Origin: Boesenbergia rotunda
Taxonomy: Eukaryota; Streptophyta; Magnoliopsida; Zingiberales; Zingiberaceae
Assembly (NCBI GenBank): GCA_024364735.1
Contig: JAGFNQ010000874.1
Span: 50,514-114,513, forward strand
Direction: 5' to 3'
DNA length: 64,000 bases
Part shown: positions 1 through 10,265 of the stretch, piece after piece
How positions within the stretch are numbered: position 1 is the stretch's first letter
Layout: each line of letters opens with the position of its first letter
Translations under genes and position numbers: made by a program
The notes under the pieces: model-generated
Databases searched by the model: none
Told to the model about the DNA's origin: nothing
The model's input: the letters and a program-made list of their open reading frames with translations, nothing else

Positions 1-422
1 GCAGGTTGTGGCCGAACAACTTCTCCTCTTCTTCTTCAACTACATTGCCATTTCAAGGGAAGCCTTGGAGCTCGTTGCTGCTTGCATTTCCAAGGTCCAA
101 GAGGCAATCACAAGCTTGAAGATAGCAAGGAAAGCAAAGTGTGAGCTTATCTGTAAATCTTGTAAATTTTATCTTGTATTTGCTTTTGTTCTTGTTGTAT
201 CTTTGTAACAAGCTTGTAAGAGGTTTCTCCACCTCAAGAAGGAGACTTTCATAGTGCATGAGAGTGTGAGGAGAGTGGATCCTTGGATTAGTCACCCGAC
301 CGGGGTGGATACCAAGTAAATCTTGTGTTAGCGTTTGCTCGAGTCTTCCGCCGCGACAAATCATCACGAAGCAAATCGGAGCTAATCACCCCCCCCCTCT
401 AGCTCGCAAATCGGTCCCAACA
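1..422 (+). mobile_element. 3' end of an LTR (element D), cut by the window edge
   Basis: The stretch ends in a C-rich tract, CTAGC and a terminal CCCAACA, the form of the copia LTR ends elsewhere in this window. Immediately after it, sequence matching the A-type LTR at 21845 begins, so D sits inside the 5' LTR of element A. It also holds the TTTCTCC...AAGGAG motif (222-245) found in U5 of A, B and C. A 66-codon open frame at 8-208 looks like chance. Only the tail is visible, so the family cannot be named beyond SIRE-like copia. Confidence 0.7.
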
Positions 423-1293
423 TCAAACACTCAAGGAGAAGTCAAAGAGAGCTTTCCTTAAGAGCAGGTTTGTCCCTTTCTCTACACAGGTTGCAACGGC
501 TGGATGCAGGACTGAAGCTGCTGACTGAAGCTTGGCTGAGGGAGCTCAGGAAGTTCAGTTAGGGTTCAGTGTAGCTGGCGCGTTGGCAGTGAGGCAGCTG
601 TAGGCTGCAGGAGATGAGGTCATCTGTCGCTTGGCGGAGAAACAAAAAGGAACGAGAGAAGGAGAGTTGATATTATGCTTCTTCAGTTTTTGTGCTTCTG
701 AGTTCCTGCGTTACAAGCTTGCTGTTCTTGAGTTCTTCAATCATTCTAAGCAAGCTATTGAGAAGCAATCATCATACTTGAGCGCTTGAAGGAGAAAACA
801 AGAGGCTTGGAGTCCGACAGTGGGAAGACACTGAGAAGGGGTCTGCGTGAGATCGCCACTGGGTGGAGCTCAGGGAAGCTTGCAGTGTTTTGTCCTTGCT
901 AAGTGGTTGAGTAAGATCCTTCTTGTTGTTGTTTCTTTGTGCTCATTCTATATCATTATTTGAAACACATTGTGGGGAGGTTTCTCCACCGAGAAGGAGG
1001 TTGCTTCATATCCGGTGATCACCAGGGCTTGATCTGCCGACGATCAAGGGATCACCCACCTTAAGGGCACGCCAAGGAGTAGGGGCAAGTTATCCCCGAA
1101 CCTTGTAAAATCTCCTTGTTAGCGATCTTGCTAATCTTGCTAGTTAGGTTTTGATTTGTAGTTTCTGCAAGTTTTGTTTTCCCATACTTCCGCTGTGCTA
1201 TTAATAATCTCAAGTGCAGAAACTTGATAACTCCTCAAAGAAGAAGTGATTGGCTATATTCACCCCCCCTCTCTAGCCATCTCGTTCCCAACA
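423..1293 (+). repeat. A 5' LTR, right part
   Basis: Matches 21845-22717 with scattered substitutions and ends TTCCCAACA directly before the primer-binding site. The left part lies beyond D and outside the window. It has the U5 motif TTTCTCC...AAGGAGG near 980-1000. Confidence 0.9.
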
Positions 1294-1295
1294 AG

Positions 1296-1307
1296 TGGTA
1301 TCAGAGC
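1296..1307 (+). other. Primer-binding site of A (initiator tRNA-Met)
   Basis: TGGTATCAGAGC, two bases after the LTR end, is complementary to the 3' end of plant initiator tRNA-Met, the usual primer of Ty1/copia elements. Confidence 0.93.
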
Positions 1308-1351
1308 AAGGGGCTCTATACACGGCTTAACAACCGAGAGTTTTAAACAAG

Positions 1352-3061
1352 ATGGCTTTGAGAGAAGGCTTCTCCACCACCCGACCTCCATTCTTTGATG
1401 GCGCCGATTTCCAATATTGGAGATCAAAAATGGAATACTATTTGAAGATGGATATCCATACGTGGTTCGCGGTGAAGGAGGGATTCATCCCTCCTAAGGA
1501 TGATGAAGGCAAGAAACTCGAATCTTCACGGTGGACTGCCGAACAAACAAGAAAGAGTGAAGCCGACGCGAAGGCGGTTGTCACTCTACAATGTGGCATG
1601 AACAAAGACCAACTCATCAAGGTTGGTCCCTTCACAAGTGCAAAAGACTTGTGGAACAAACTCATAGAGCTCCATGAAGGCACCCGAGACTCAAGGATTG
1701 CAAAGAGGGACTTGTTCCTCAATCAACTTCAAAATCTCTCCATGAAGGAGAATGAGTCGGTAAGTGAGCTCCATAGCCGGTTCAAGGAAGTCCTTAATGG
1801 ACTTCATTCAATTGATGAAAAGGTCGAGAATCGCGACCTTGTGAGGTATGTCTTGAAAGCATTTCCAAGGAATGCTTTGTGGTCATCCATGGTGGATGCC
1901 TACAAAGTATCCAAGGATTTATCTATTGTAAAGCTAGATGATTTATTTTGTGAGATGGAATTGCATGAGATGGCTAACAAAGGCCCCAAGGAGAAGGGGA
2001 TTGCCTTAGTTGCAGGGGACCGGATCAACAAGAAGAAGAAGGAGAAGAAGAAGGAGAAGGATCTTTCATCATCTTCATCCTCCTCCGAATCCGAGTCAAA
2101 CTCGGAGGAAGATGGCAGTGGCTCCTCTTCATCTGAAATGGCGAACTTCGTGCGGAGGATGATGCGAAGAGACCGACGTTTCAAAAGGAGAGGTAACACT
2201 AGTGAATTCAAGCTTGATAAGAATAATGCATCTTGCTTTGAGTGTGGTAGGAAAGGGCATTTCAAGAATGAATGTCCGAAGCTTAAGAAGGAGGAGAAAC
2301 CTAAAAGAAAAGAAGAGAAATCCAAGAAGAAGAAGAAAGCTTTGAAGGCTTCTTGGGATGAGTCATCCTCTAGTTCATCCGATGATGAGAAGGAGGAGAA
2401 GAGCACAAGGCAAGTGGCACTCATGGCTCTTGGAGAGGAGAGCAGTGAAGAATCTTCAAGCTCCTCAAACGCGGCTTCATCATCTTCGGATGATGAAGAG
2501 GTAACTTCTCCCGAGCTTGAAAAATGTTATAGAGCAATTGCATGTTTAACTAGTATGCTTAAGAAATCCAAAAACAAAGTTAAAGCATTGCAATTAGAAA
2601 TTGATCAATTGAAAGCTTCTAGAGATGATAACATTGATGACTTGCATGTTGAATTACTAGAAGATGAAATTAAATCTTTGAAACATGAGATTGTAAGCTT
2701 GAAATCCTCTAAGGTTGAGGAAATCAGTGATTTGCATGATAATGAGTTAGTGGAGGAAAACCAATCATTGAAGAGTGAAGTTGAGAAGCTCAAGAATATT
2801 CTTGGGAAATTCTCAAATAGCTCTAAGACCCTAGATATGATATTAAATGCCCAAATAGCGGTTTACAATAGGGCCGGTATTAGTTACCGCCCTAAGGAAC
2901 CCTCATTTGTATCTCTCATGTCTAGGACTGACATGAGACAATCTAGGACACCCAAAATCCAAACGAAAGTTGTTAAGGCATGGGTGCCAAAGTCATGCTT
3001 AGTTGATGCTTTAGATCCCAAGGTTTTGGTACCTAAGACCTCTATTTTTCGAATTGTGTAG
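1352..3061 (+). CDS. A gag polyprotein (copia type, UBN2 + CCHC zinc knuckle)
   Basis: The 569-codon frame starts 45 nt after the primer site. The N-terminus (PPFFDGADFQYWRSKMEYYL) and the next ~170 residues are the UBN2 gag domain that builds the virus-like particle. A Lys/Glu- and Ser-rich stretch follows, then one CCHC zinc knuckle near residue 295 (CFECGRKGHFKNECP) for RNA binding, then a probable coiled coil (about 390-480). The frame ends in TAG at 3059-3061, but the same frame resumes and leads into the protease, with a second TAG at 3095-3097. That layout fits a gag-pol polyprotein with nonsense mutations; programmed readthrough is possible but unsupported. Gag itself has no internal break. 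Confidence 0.9.
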   Translation: MALREGFSTTRPPFFDGADFQYWRSKMEYYLKMDIHTWFAVKEGFIPPKDDEGKKLESSRWTAEQTRKSEADAKAVVTLQCGMNKDQLIKVGPFTSAKDLWNKLIELHEGTRDSRIAKRDLFLNQLQNLSMKENESVSELHSRFKEVLNGLHSIDEKVENRDLVRYVLKAFPRNALWSSMVDAYKVSKDLSIVKLDDLFCEMELHEMANKGPKEKGIALVAGDRINKKKKEKKKEKDLSSSSSSSESESNSEEDGSGSSSSEMANFVRRMMRRDRRFKRRGNTSEFKLDKNNASCFECGRKGHFKNECPKLKKEEKPKRKEEKSKKKKKALKASWDESSSSSSDDEKEEKSTRQVALMALGEESSEESSSSSNAASSSSDDEEVTSPELEKCYRAIACLTSMLKKSKNKVKALQLEIDQLKASRDDNIDDLHVELLEDEIKSLKHEIVSLKSSKVEEISDLHDNELVEENQSLKSEVEKLKNILGKFSNSSKTLDMILNAQIAVYNRAGISYRPKEPSFVSLMSRTDMRQSRTPKIQTKVVKAWVPKSCLVDALDPKVLVPKTSIFRIV

Positions 3062-4240
3062 GTTATGATTGAGGGGGAGCATCTATCAACTTAGTTCGTT
3101 GATAGTGGATGCTCCAAACACATGACCGGGGATAGATCATTGTTTACCACATTTCACAAGAAGAGTAGAGGTAATGTATCATTTGGTAACAATAGTAGCC
3201 TTAAGGTCATAGGAATAGGAGACATTCAAATATCCGAATGTCTTAGAATCTCAAATATCCTTCTAGTCAAGGGGATGAAGTTTAATCTCCTAAGTGTCAG
3301 TCAATTGTGTGACACGGGTTACACAATTGACTTCCAACCAAGTCAATGTCTAGTTAGACAAAATGACACCTTGGACACGGTACTAGTAGGAGCAAGAGTA
3401 GACAATATTTATCAAGTTTCATTTAAAAGTGCTACTAATGCTTTTGCTAAGTGTTTCATGTCAAGAGAAGAAGAGTCCACTCTTTGGCACCGGAGACTAG
3501 CACATGTGAACATGAAGAACATCCGGAAGTTGGCTAACAAGGGACTAGTTCGAGGCTTACCGAGCATTAAGTATGGAAAAGATAAATTATGTGATGCGTG
3601 TCAAATGGGTAAGCAAACAAAATCTGCACATAAAGGTAAAAGCACTGTAAGTACTTCCAATGCTTTAGATTTACTTCACATGGATCTATTTGATTGTAGT
3701 ACCATCATATCATTAAATGGAAGTAGATATTGCTTTGTTATCATTGATGATTTTACTAGATATACTTGGACTTACTTTTTAAAACATAAGGATCAAACCT
3801 TAGATATTTTCATTTCTTTTTGTAGAAGGGTTGAAAATGAAAAATCATCAACAATTAAGACAATAAGAAGTGATCATGGAGGTGAATTTCAAAACCAAAG
3901 GTTTCTAGAATTTTGTCAAGATAAGGGTTATAGACATGAGTTCTCTACTCCTAGGACACCACAACAAAATGGTGTTGTAGAGAGGAAGAATCGTGCACTT
4001 CAAGAGGCTGCACGAAGCATGCTTAATGAGTACTCACTCCCGAGTTACTTATGGGCTGAAGCTGTAAATACAGCTTGCTATGTGCAAAATCGAGTTCTCA
4101 TCCATAGGTTTTTAGAAAAGACTCCCCATGAACTTTGGTTTGGGAAACCACCTACGGTTAAACACCTTAGGGTGTTTGGGTGTAAGGTGTTCATCCTAAA
4201 CACCAAGGATCATCTTGGAAAGTTCACGGACAAAAGCTGA
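3062..4240 (+). pseudogene. A pol, first part: protease and integrase
   Basis: In gag's frame after two TAG codons comes the copia aspartic protease signature FVDSGCSKHMTG. The second TAG replaces the Trp that usually precedes this motif. The GAG-pre-integrase zinc-binding region follows (LWHRRLAHVN ... CDACQMGKQ), then the integrase core with its DD35E residues in LHMDLFDC, IRSDHGGEF and QNGVVERKNR. Integrase inserts the cDNA into the chromosome. The frame is lost near 4235, where the coding sequence continues in another frame. Nonfunctional as it stands. Confidence 0.88.
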
Positions 4241-4685
4241 TGAAGGGATACTAGTCGGGTACTCCCTCGTTAGTAAAGCCTACCGAGTCTACAACAAGAG
4301 AACTAGACTAGTTGAAGAGTCTTCTGATGTGGTTTTTGAGGAAATTCCAAAATCAATTGACCAATCAGAAAATGTAGGAGGAGCTCAACTTGAACTTAGG
4401 AGACTAAGTTTGAAAGAAACTCCAAGTGTTGTTGATGGTGATGAGTCTGATGTCGGTGAGCCTAGACAACTCATTGATCAGCCGGATCCTAAGGCTGAAT
4501 TTGTGTCTAGTGAACCTATTCAAGAAGCACCACCAGCACCAAGGCAAACGAGACTAGCCTCTAGTCATCCCCAAGACCAAATTGTTGGAGACATCCATCA
4601 AGGGGTTAGGACTAGGTCATTCTTCCGGAATGAGGCTAATGAAGTTACTCTAATTTCCGAAATTGAACCTAGAAAAAGTTGTTGA
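4215..4685 (+). pseudogene. A pol, integrase C-terminus and linker
   Basis: Continues the integrase C-terminal part in a new frame (DEGILVGYS, then KAYRVYNKRTRLVEESSDVV), followed by the acidic linker usual between copia integrase and reverse transcriptase. It overlaps the previous open frame by about 26 bp, the mark of a small indel near 4215-4240. The frame is lost again near 4665-4685, where the RT frame takes over. Broken gene fragment. Confidence 0.82.
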
Positions 4686-5696
4686 AGCATTAAATGATCC
4701 CGATTGGATTATCGCAATGCAAGATGAACTAGGTCAATTTGAGAGGAGTCAGGTTTGGGACTTAGTCCCTAGGCCTAAGAAGACCACCATTATTGGAACC
4801 AAATGGGTCTTCAAAAACAAATTAAACCACAAGGGAGAAATCATTAGAAACAAGGCACGCTTGGTAGCCAAGGGCTACAGTCAAGTTGAAGGTCTTGATT
4901 ATGATGAGACTTATGCTCCCGTGGCACGATTATAGTCCATCCGATTGATGCTTGCATTTGCACCACACCGTGGCTTCAAATTATTTCAAATGGACGTCCA
5001 ATCGGCCTTCCTCAATGGGTTGATTAGGGAGGAGGTCTATGTCGAACAACCTCCGGGGTTTGAGAGTACCGAATATCTGAACCACGTGTTCAAGCTCAAG
5101 AAGGTACTCTATGGCCTTAAACAAGCACCCCGGGCTTGGTATGAGCGGTTGTCGACATTCTTGATTGGAAAGGGGTTCGTTAGAGGTCAAATAGACCCTA
5201 CACTATTTCTACGAAGAGATGGTGACAATATATTTGTAGCCCAAGTATATGTCGATGACATAATTTGTGGCTCAAACAACAAGGGCTATTTACGTGAATT
5301 TATCGGACACATGGAGAGTGAGTTTGAAATGAGTCTAGTGGGAGAGTTGACTTTCTTCCTCGGACTTGAAATCAAGCAAACTCGCGATGGTATCCATGTG
5401 CACCAATCAAAGTATACACATGAAATGCTTCAAAAATTCAATATGAGTGATTCGAAAGAGGTAACCACTCCCATGGCTACAAACACAAGATTAGATAATG
5501 ATGAGAGTGGTAAACCCGTTGATCTAACTCAATATCGAAGCATGATAGGTAGTTTGCTATACCTCACAGCTAGTCGACCAGATATACTATTTGCTGTAGG
5601 TATGTGCACTAGGTATCAAGTCTGTGCCAAGGAATCTCACCTAATTGCTGTTAAGCGAATTTTGAGATATCTCAAGGGCACAATTGGTGTAGGTCT
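4663..5696 (+). pseudogene. A pol, reverse transcriptase (RVT_2)
   Basis: Begins with the conserved RT entry ([24 protein letters not shown]) and runs through [41 protein letters not shown] and the catalytic QVYVDDII box to RPDILFAVG and RILRYLKGT. A TAG at 4933-4935 replaces the Glu codon expected after VARL. At 5697 the frame is cut by insertion B and resumes downstream of it at about 9247, so only the LTR insertion separates RT from RNase H. The polymerase residues are present but the gene is broken. Confidence 0.9.
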
Positions 5697-6079
5697 TGTT
5701 GGTGCCCCAGTTGATTTTGATGTGATCAACCAAGTTAGGTTAGGTCCTGTTGGTTTTAATCCCTCTGCTAAGTGTGCAGGAGCTTAGGTACGGAGGAAGT
5801 CGAGTGTAAGACGTAGCGGACGAGAAGGATTGTGCGGGGAAGTGAGCCGACGGGCTCGGTACAATCCGAGGGACGCGGATGCTGCGGAAGAGTAAACCGG
5901 TGGAGCGAGAAGGACGTGCGCGGTGTCCGAGGGACAAGAAGCCGGGAGGAAGGACGCTCGAGGGGCGAAAGGCCGGAGTCGGGTTCGGGTGAGCCTAACT
6001 CCGGTTGGCCGGAAATCACCCAGAAGACGAAGAATCAAAAAGACTAGTCCAAGCGCCCAAAAGAAAAGAAAAAATTATT

Positions 6080-6157
6080 TGGTGCCACGAAGGATCGAAC
6101 CCGAGACCTCAACAACACACACTAAGCCACTTACCATTTGGACTAAAGGCCGATGGC
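6080..6157 (-). repeat. tRNA-like (SINE-like) segment, antisense in B 5' LTR
   Basis: On the minus strand the segment starts GCCATCGG, has an A-box-like TAGTCCAAATGG and an exact B box GGTTCGATCC, and ends GTGGCACCA. GCCAT and GTGGC can pair as an acceptor stem, and CTTAG/TTGAG can form an anticodon-arm stem with an enlarged loop. The T stem pairs poorly, so it is not a working tRNA gene. A tRNA-derived relic is the best reading. Confidence 0.5.
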
Positions 6158-6409
6158 AATAAAATGTTGCCGATATTACTACTTAGAGATTACAACAGCG
6201 ACATGGAGATTCCAACAGTCATCTCGAGGAAAGATAAAGTTTTAATTAAAACAATTAAAACTTAAAGGATAATGTTACATTATCCTTTAATCAAATCCAA
6301 TGGATGCAGTTTAATCCCATCCAAGATCAACCATCCAGATTACATCCATGGATCAACGGCCAAGAGAAAAGTGATCAACAATCAACAATCCAGATTTATT
6401 CTTTTAGGC

Positions 6410-6418
6410 TATAAATAG
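6410..6418 (+). promoter_or_regulatory. TATA box of B 5' LTR
   Basis: TATAAATAG lies about 235 bp before the LTR end, as expected for the U3/R border. The same motif is at 8999-9007 in the 3' LTR. Confidence 0.7.
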
Positions 6419-6655
6419 ACTTAGAGGTTTTGCTTTAAAAATCAATCATTTTATTCATTCTTGTAAAATCTCTAGCATGCTATTTTTGTAAGGCTTCTCC
6501 GCCACAAGGAGATTTTTATTGAGCGTCCACTGCCTTGGAAGCAACGTTCTCAGTTGCAACCAAGTTCTTTTTTAAAGATGAGTGCCTCCACTTTCATAAT
6601 TTTTTTTCCTCGTCTATTCACCCCCCTCTAGCCGGTCCAACCCGATCCAACAAGT

Positions 6656-6668
6656 GGTATCAGAGCCA
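6656..6668 (+). other. Primer-binding site of B (initiator tRNA-Met)
   Basis: TGGTATCAGAGCC two bases after the LTR end. Confidence 0.92.
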
Positions 6669-6716
6669 AGGTCGCCACAGAAGGACTACTCGCCGACTAC
6701 AGCAATTTCAAAAAAA

Positions 6717-7604
6717 ATGGTTGGAGCCGTAATCTACCCGCCAAAATTTGAGGGGGAGTTCGCGATGTGGAAGCGCCGAATGCAGGTATTTTTTAAAACT
6801 GATATTGAATTGCTAATAATTATGAAAAATGGTTTTTCAGTTCCTAAAGGCAACAACGGCAAGGATAAAGAAATAGAGTCGTGGACCAAGAAGGAGAAAT
6901 CAGACTTTGAAGCAAACGGCAAAGCTGAATTTCATCTACTAGCCGTTCTTCCCGCGCAAGAAGTTAATCGCATCGAGAATTACAACTCGGCAAAAGAGCT
7001 CTGGGAGAAATTCCTAGAATTGCATGAAGAGAAGAATAAGAAATCAGACATCGCCGCACTGAACACAAGGAAGATCCAACTCGATGATGAGTCCTCGTCA
7101 GAAGAGTCGGAAGGTCATGAATACGCGGGACTTGCGCTGATGGCAAATCATCAAGAAGAGAGCACTGATGAAGGGGGAGAGACCTCAGAAGAAAGCGACG
7201 ACGAAAGAGAAACCTCGCTTTTCGAAAGCGACCCGGTAAGTGAGGTATGTCTACTTCCACCTGCTCGAATCTACTCGGTAATAAAATCCATGCTTAAGTC
7301 GATGAATAAATTAGAGATAGAAAACTCTGAGTTAAAAGAAAGATTTGGCACTGTATGCTCATCTGTTCTATCCGACCAATTAAAAATAAAAAATGAAAAT
7401 TTGAAGAATCTAGTGGAGAAATTAGAAAATGATATTGCATATTTAAGAATTAAAAAGAATTTTTATCCTAAAAATCTGAATTGGTATATTAAAAATCATA
7501 AGGGTCAGATTAGGAAAATTCCTAGAAATTATATTTCTCTAAAATTTTTGATTAACCCCGTAGATGAAAATTTATTTTGGGTTCCAAAATTTATTTTAAA
7601 CTGA
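6717..7604 (+). CDS. B gag-like protein without zinc knuckle
   Basis: A 295-codon ORF; the start chosen is the first Met, followed by GAVIYPPKFEGEFAMWKRRM, a copia gag N-terminus. The UBN2-like domain is shortened (NSAKELWEKFLELHEEKN), then jumps to an acidic Ser/Glu stretch, a coiled-coil region (about 205-260) and a tail (ENLFWVPKFIL) resembling the segment before protease in complete elements. The CCHC knuckle and part of UBN2 are missing, apparently by internal deletion. The open frame has no stops, so it may have been kept for particle assembly with partner gag; that is inference. Confidence 0.7.
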   Translation: MVGAVIYPPKFEGEFAMWKRRMQVFFKTDIELLIIMKNGFSVPKGNNGKDKEIESWTKKEKSDFEANGKAEFHLLAVLPAQEVNRIENYNSAKELWEKFLELHEEKNKKSDIAALNTRKIQLDDESSSEESEGHEYAGLALMANHQEESTDEGGETSEESDDERETSLFESDPVSEVCLLPPARIYSVIKSMLKSMNKLEIENSELKERFGTVCSSVLSDQLKIKNENLKNLVEKLENDIAYLRIKKNFYPKNLNWYIKNHKGQIRKIPRNYISLKFLINPVDENLFWVPKFILN

Positions 7605-8285
7605 TAAGTTTTTTTATGCAGAATTCTTTTACAAAAGTTATGTTAATATTTTTCAAATATTTTAGATCAAAATTTGAAATTAAAATTTAAAAAAAAAAGA
7701 TAAATAATTTATTTTTATTGATCTAATTTTTCATGATACAGATATAGTGGAAAAACTCATTATAATTTTTTTTTAAAAAAAATTCGAAGTATTTTTTGAT
7801 TTTTTTTAAAAAAATTATTCTTCAAAAACTTGTATCTGTTATTTTCAAACTTGATAAACAAATATAAAGCTGAAAATTTTTGTCTAAACTCATATTTTCA
7901 TCTTCGACTTTGACAAAAATATTCAGATTTTTTTCATAAATGTTTGATTTTTTTATGAATCGTTTATTGAAATCTATTTTTTTCAATAAAAAAATTTGAA
8001 TTAACTTCTGAAAAAATATGCCATTTTAAATTTGAAAAATTTATGGTAGTGCGATTCTTTAGAATATTTGTTATCACACTTAAAATTTTTCTTCTTCCCT
8101 AATTATATTTTCCCTTCCCTATTTTTTTGTCCCATTTTTGCTGTGATCAAAGGGGGAGAGTAGTTCGGGGGAGGTTATGTACATGATTGCAAAATTTTTT
8201 ATGCTTAATTCTGTTACAATACTATTATTGTTTGTTGTTTATCCCTAACTAAACTTGGGTTGATGCACATCAAAAAGGGGGAGAT
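7605..8285 (+). other. B non-coding interior and polypurine tract
   Basis: Very A/T-rich sequence with long T and A runs and no credible ORF. It ends in AAAAAGGGGGAGAT (8272-8285), the plus-strand primer of reverse transcription, directly before the 3' LTR. No pol remnant and no CATCTCAC hairpin seen. Confidence 0.8.
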
Positions 8286-9241
8286 TGTTGGTGCCCCAGT
8301 TGGTTTTGATGTGATCAACCAGGTTAGGTTAGGTCCTGTTGGTTTTAATCCCTCTGCTAAGTGTGCAGGAGCTTAGGTACGGAGGAAGTCGAGTGTAAGA
8401 CGTAGCGGACGAGAAGGATTGTGCGGGGAAGTGAGCCGACGGGCTCGGTACAATTCGAGGGACGCGGATGCTGCAGAAGAGTACACCAGTGGAGCGAGAA
8501 GGACGTGCGCGGTGTCCAAGGGACGAGAAGCCGGGAGGAAGGACGCTCGAGGGGCGAAAGGCCGGAGTCGGGTTCGGGTGAGCCTAACTCCGGTTGGCCG
8601 GAAATCACCCAGAAGACGAAGAATCAAAAAGACTAGTCCAAGCGCCCAAAAGAAAAGAAAAAATTATTTGGTGCCACGAAGGATCGAACCCGAGACCTCA
8701 AGAACACACACTAAGCCACTTACCATTTGGACTAAAGGCCGATGGCAGTAAAATGTTGCCGATATTATTACTTAGAGATTACAACAGCGACATGGAGATT
8801 CCAACAGTCATCTCGAGGAAAGATAAAGTTTTAATTAAAACAATTAAAACTTAAAGGATAATGTTACATTATCCTTTAATCAAATTCAATGGATGCAGTT
8901 TAATCCCATCCAAGATCAACCATCCAGATTACATCCATGGATCAACGGCCAAGAGAAAAGTGATCAACAATCAACAATCCAGATTTATTCTCTTAGGCTA
9001 TAAATAGACTTAGAGGTTTTGCTTTAGAAATCAATCATTTTATTCATTCTTGTAAAATCTCTAGCGTGCTATTTTTGTAAGGCTTCTCCGCCACAAGGAG
9101 ATTTTTATTGAGCGTCCACTGCCTTGGAAGCAACGTTCTCAGTTGCGACCAAGTTCTTTTTTAAAGACGAGTGCCTCCACTTTCATAATTTTTTTTCCCC
9201 GTCTATTCACCCCCCTCTAGCCGGTCCAACCCGATCCAACA
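8286..9241 (+). repeat. B 3' LTR
   Basis: Same ends and contents as the 5' LTR, with a TATA box at 8999-9007 and the U5 motif at about 9080-9100. Followed by GGTTT, the presumed target duplication, and then by the RNase H part of A. Confidence 0.93.
8669..8746 (-). repeat. tRNA-like segment, antisense in B 3' LTR
   Basis: Second copy of the segment at 6080-6157, with the B box GGTTCGATCC and terminal CCA kept. Its presence in both LTRs is expected if it belonged to the element before this insertion. Confidence 0.5.
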
Positions 9242-9246
9242 GGTTT

Positions 9247-9742
9247 TTGGTATCCCCGTACCGAATCTTTTGATTTGATGGGCTATACGGATTCCGACTA
9301 CGCTGGATGTAAGTTGGACCGGAAAAGCACTAGTGGGGGCTGCCAATTCTTAGGATCATCCTTAGTAAGTTGGTCGAGTCGGAAGCAACATTGTGTTGCT
9401 CTTTCCACTACCGAGGCTGAATATATCGCCATGGGAGAGAGTATATCACAATTGTTGTGGATGATCCACACCTTAGAGGATTATGGACTGAGTTACAAGG
9501 GTGTGCAAGTGTTATGTGATAACATTAGCACAATTAACTTAACCAAGAATCCGGTCCATCATTCTAGGACTAAACATATTGAGGTAGGACACCACTTCAT
9601 TAGAGATCATGTAGCTAGGGGGAACATCATACTCTCACATGTAGAGTCAAAGTCAAACCTAGCTGACATTTTCACTAAACCACTTCCCGAGAGTGAATTT
9701 AGTTTCCAAAGACGGAAATTGGGAATGTGTCGCGCTTCATGA
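9247..9742 (+). pseudogene. A pol, RNase H domain (3' exon of the split pol)
   Basis: Resumes the pol reading frame cut at 5697. Copia RNase H landmarks are present: YTDSDYAGCKLDRKSTSGG, SRKQHCVALSTTEAEYIA, then NPVHHSRTKHIEVGHHFIRD and ESKSNLADIFTKPLPE. It ends in a TGA at 9740-9742 after KLGMCRAS, the usual copia pol end. RNase H removes template RNA during reverse transcription. No internal stop is visible in this piece, but it is separated from RT by element B. Confidence 0.9.
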
Positions 9743-10265
9743 TCCTCAAATTATACTCAAAACCCTTCATGATTAGTTCAAATTGTTAGGGAACAATTGG
9801 GTAACTTTGGAAACATCTCACACAAACTATAAGGGTTACCAAAATGTTTTTGGTTTGCTAGATATGGGGTGAGATGTTAGGTTCAACTCAATTTCTCAAA
9901 ATGTCATTGCATCACTTGAGAAATTAAGTTGACGAGATAATAATCACGGTGGTGACCAAGTATGGGGAAAACCATTGCATAACATATGTGTATATGACTC
10001 CATGATCATACTTGGACATTCCAATCAAGGCAACTTGATTGGAAACTTGAAGTTGGAGTAAAAACTTGGTTGAATTTGCTTGATTGATTATTGCTTGAGT
10101 TTGATTCCATTTAGATGGGTCAAAGTGTTTGATGAACCTATAAGGACTTTTGATTCTTGTTCAGGAATCAATCTTAGTCATAAAATCATGCACAAGTTCG
10201 ACAAAGTCCATCAAATCTCGTCTGGAAGATTTAGAAATTCTGAAACTGAACATTTCAGTTCGTAT
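9743..10265 (+). other. A post-pol non-coding region
   Basis: No ORF of note. Contains the conserved hairpin at 9812-9878 and leads into the palindrome array. Confidence 0.65.
9812..9878 (+). other. Conserved post-pol hairpin, copy in A
   Basis: Left arm AACATCTCAC (9812-9821) pairs perfectly with GTGAGATGTT (9869-9878). Inside, ACCAAAA and TTTTGGT can form a second stem. The motif CTATAAGG follows the left arm, and TAGATATGGG precedes the right arm. Related hairpins occur in C, E (twice) and F. Confidence 0.65.

Larger units (their letters stand above)
5697..6653 (+). repeat. B 5' LTR
   Basis: Starts TGTTGGTGCC and ends GATCCAACA. It includes an antisense tRNA-like segment, a TATA box and the U5 motif GGCTTCTCCGCCACAAGGAG (6491-6510). 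No palindrome array of the kind seen in A, C, E, I or K. Confidence 0.93.
5697..9241 (+). mobile_element. Element B: small non-autonomous copia element inside A pol
   Basis: Two near-identical LTRs (5697-6653 and 8286-9241), a Met-tRNA primer site, one gag-like ORF and a polypurine tract. Flanking 5-mers GGTCT (5692-5696) and GGTTT (9242-9246) look like a target duplication with one mutation. The LTRs differ at about 20 places in 957 bp by my count. There is no PR, IN or RT, so it must have been moved by a partner element's enzymes. Confidence 0.92.

Noticed and set aside
8..208. 66-codon ORF at the window start
   Set aside because: Lies in the LTR tail of D and has no family features.
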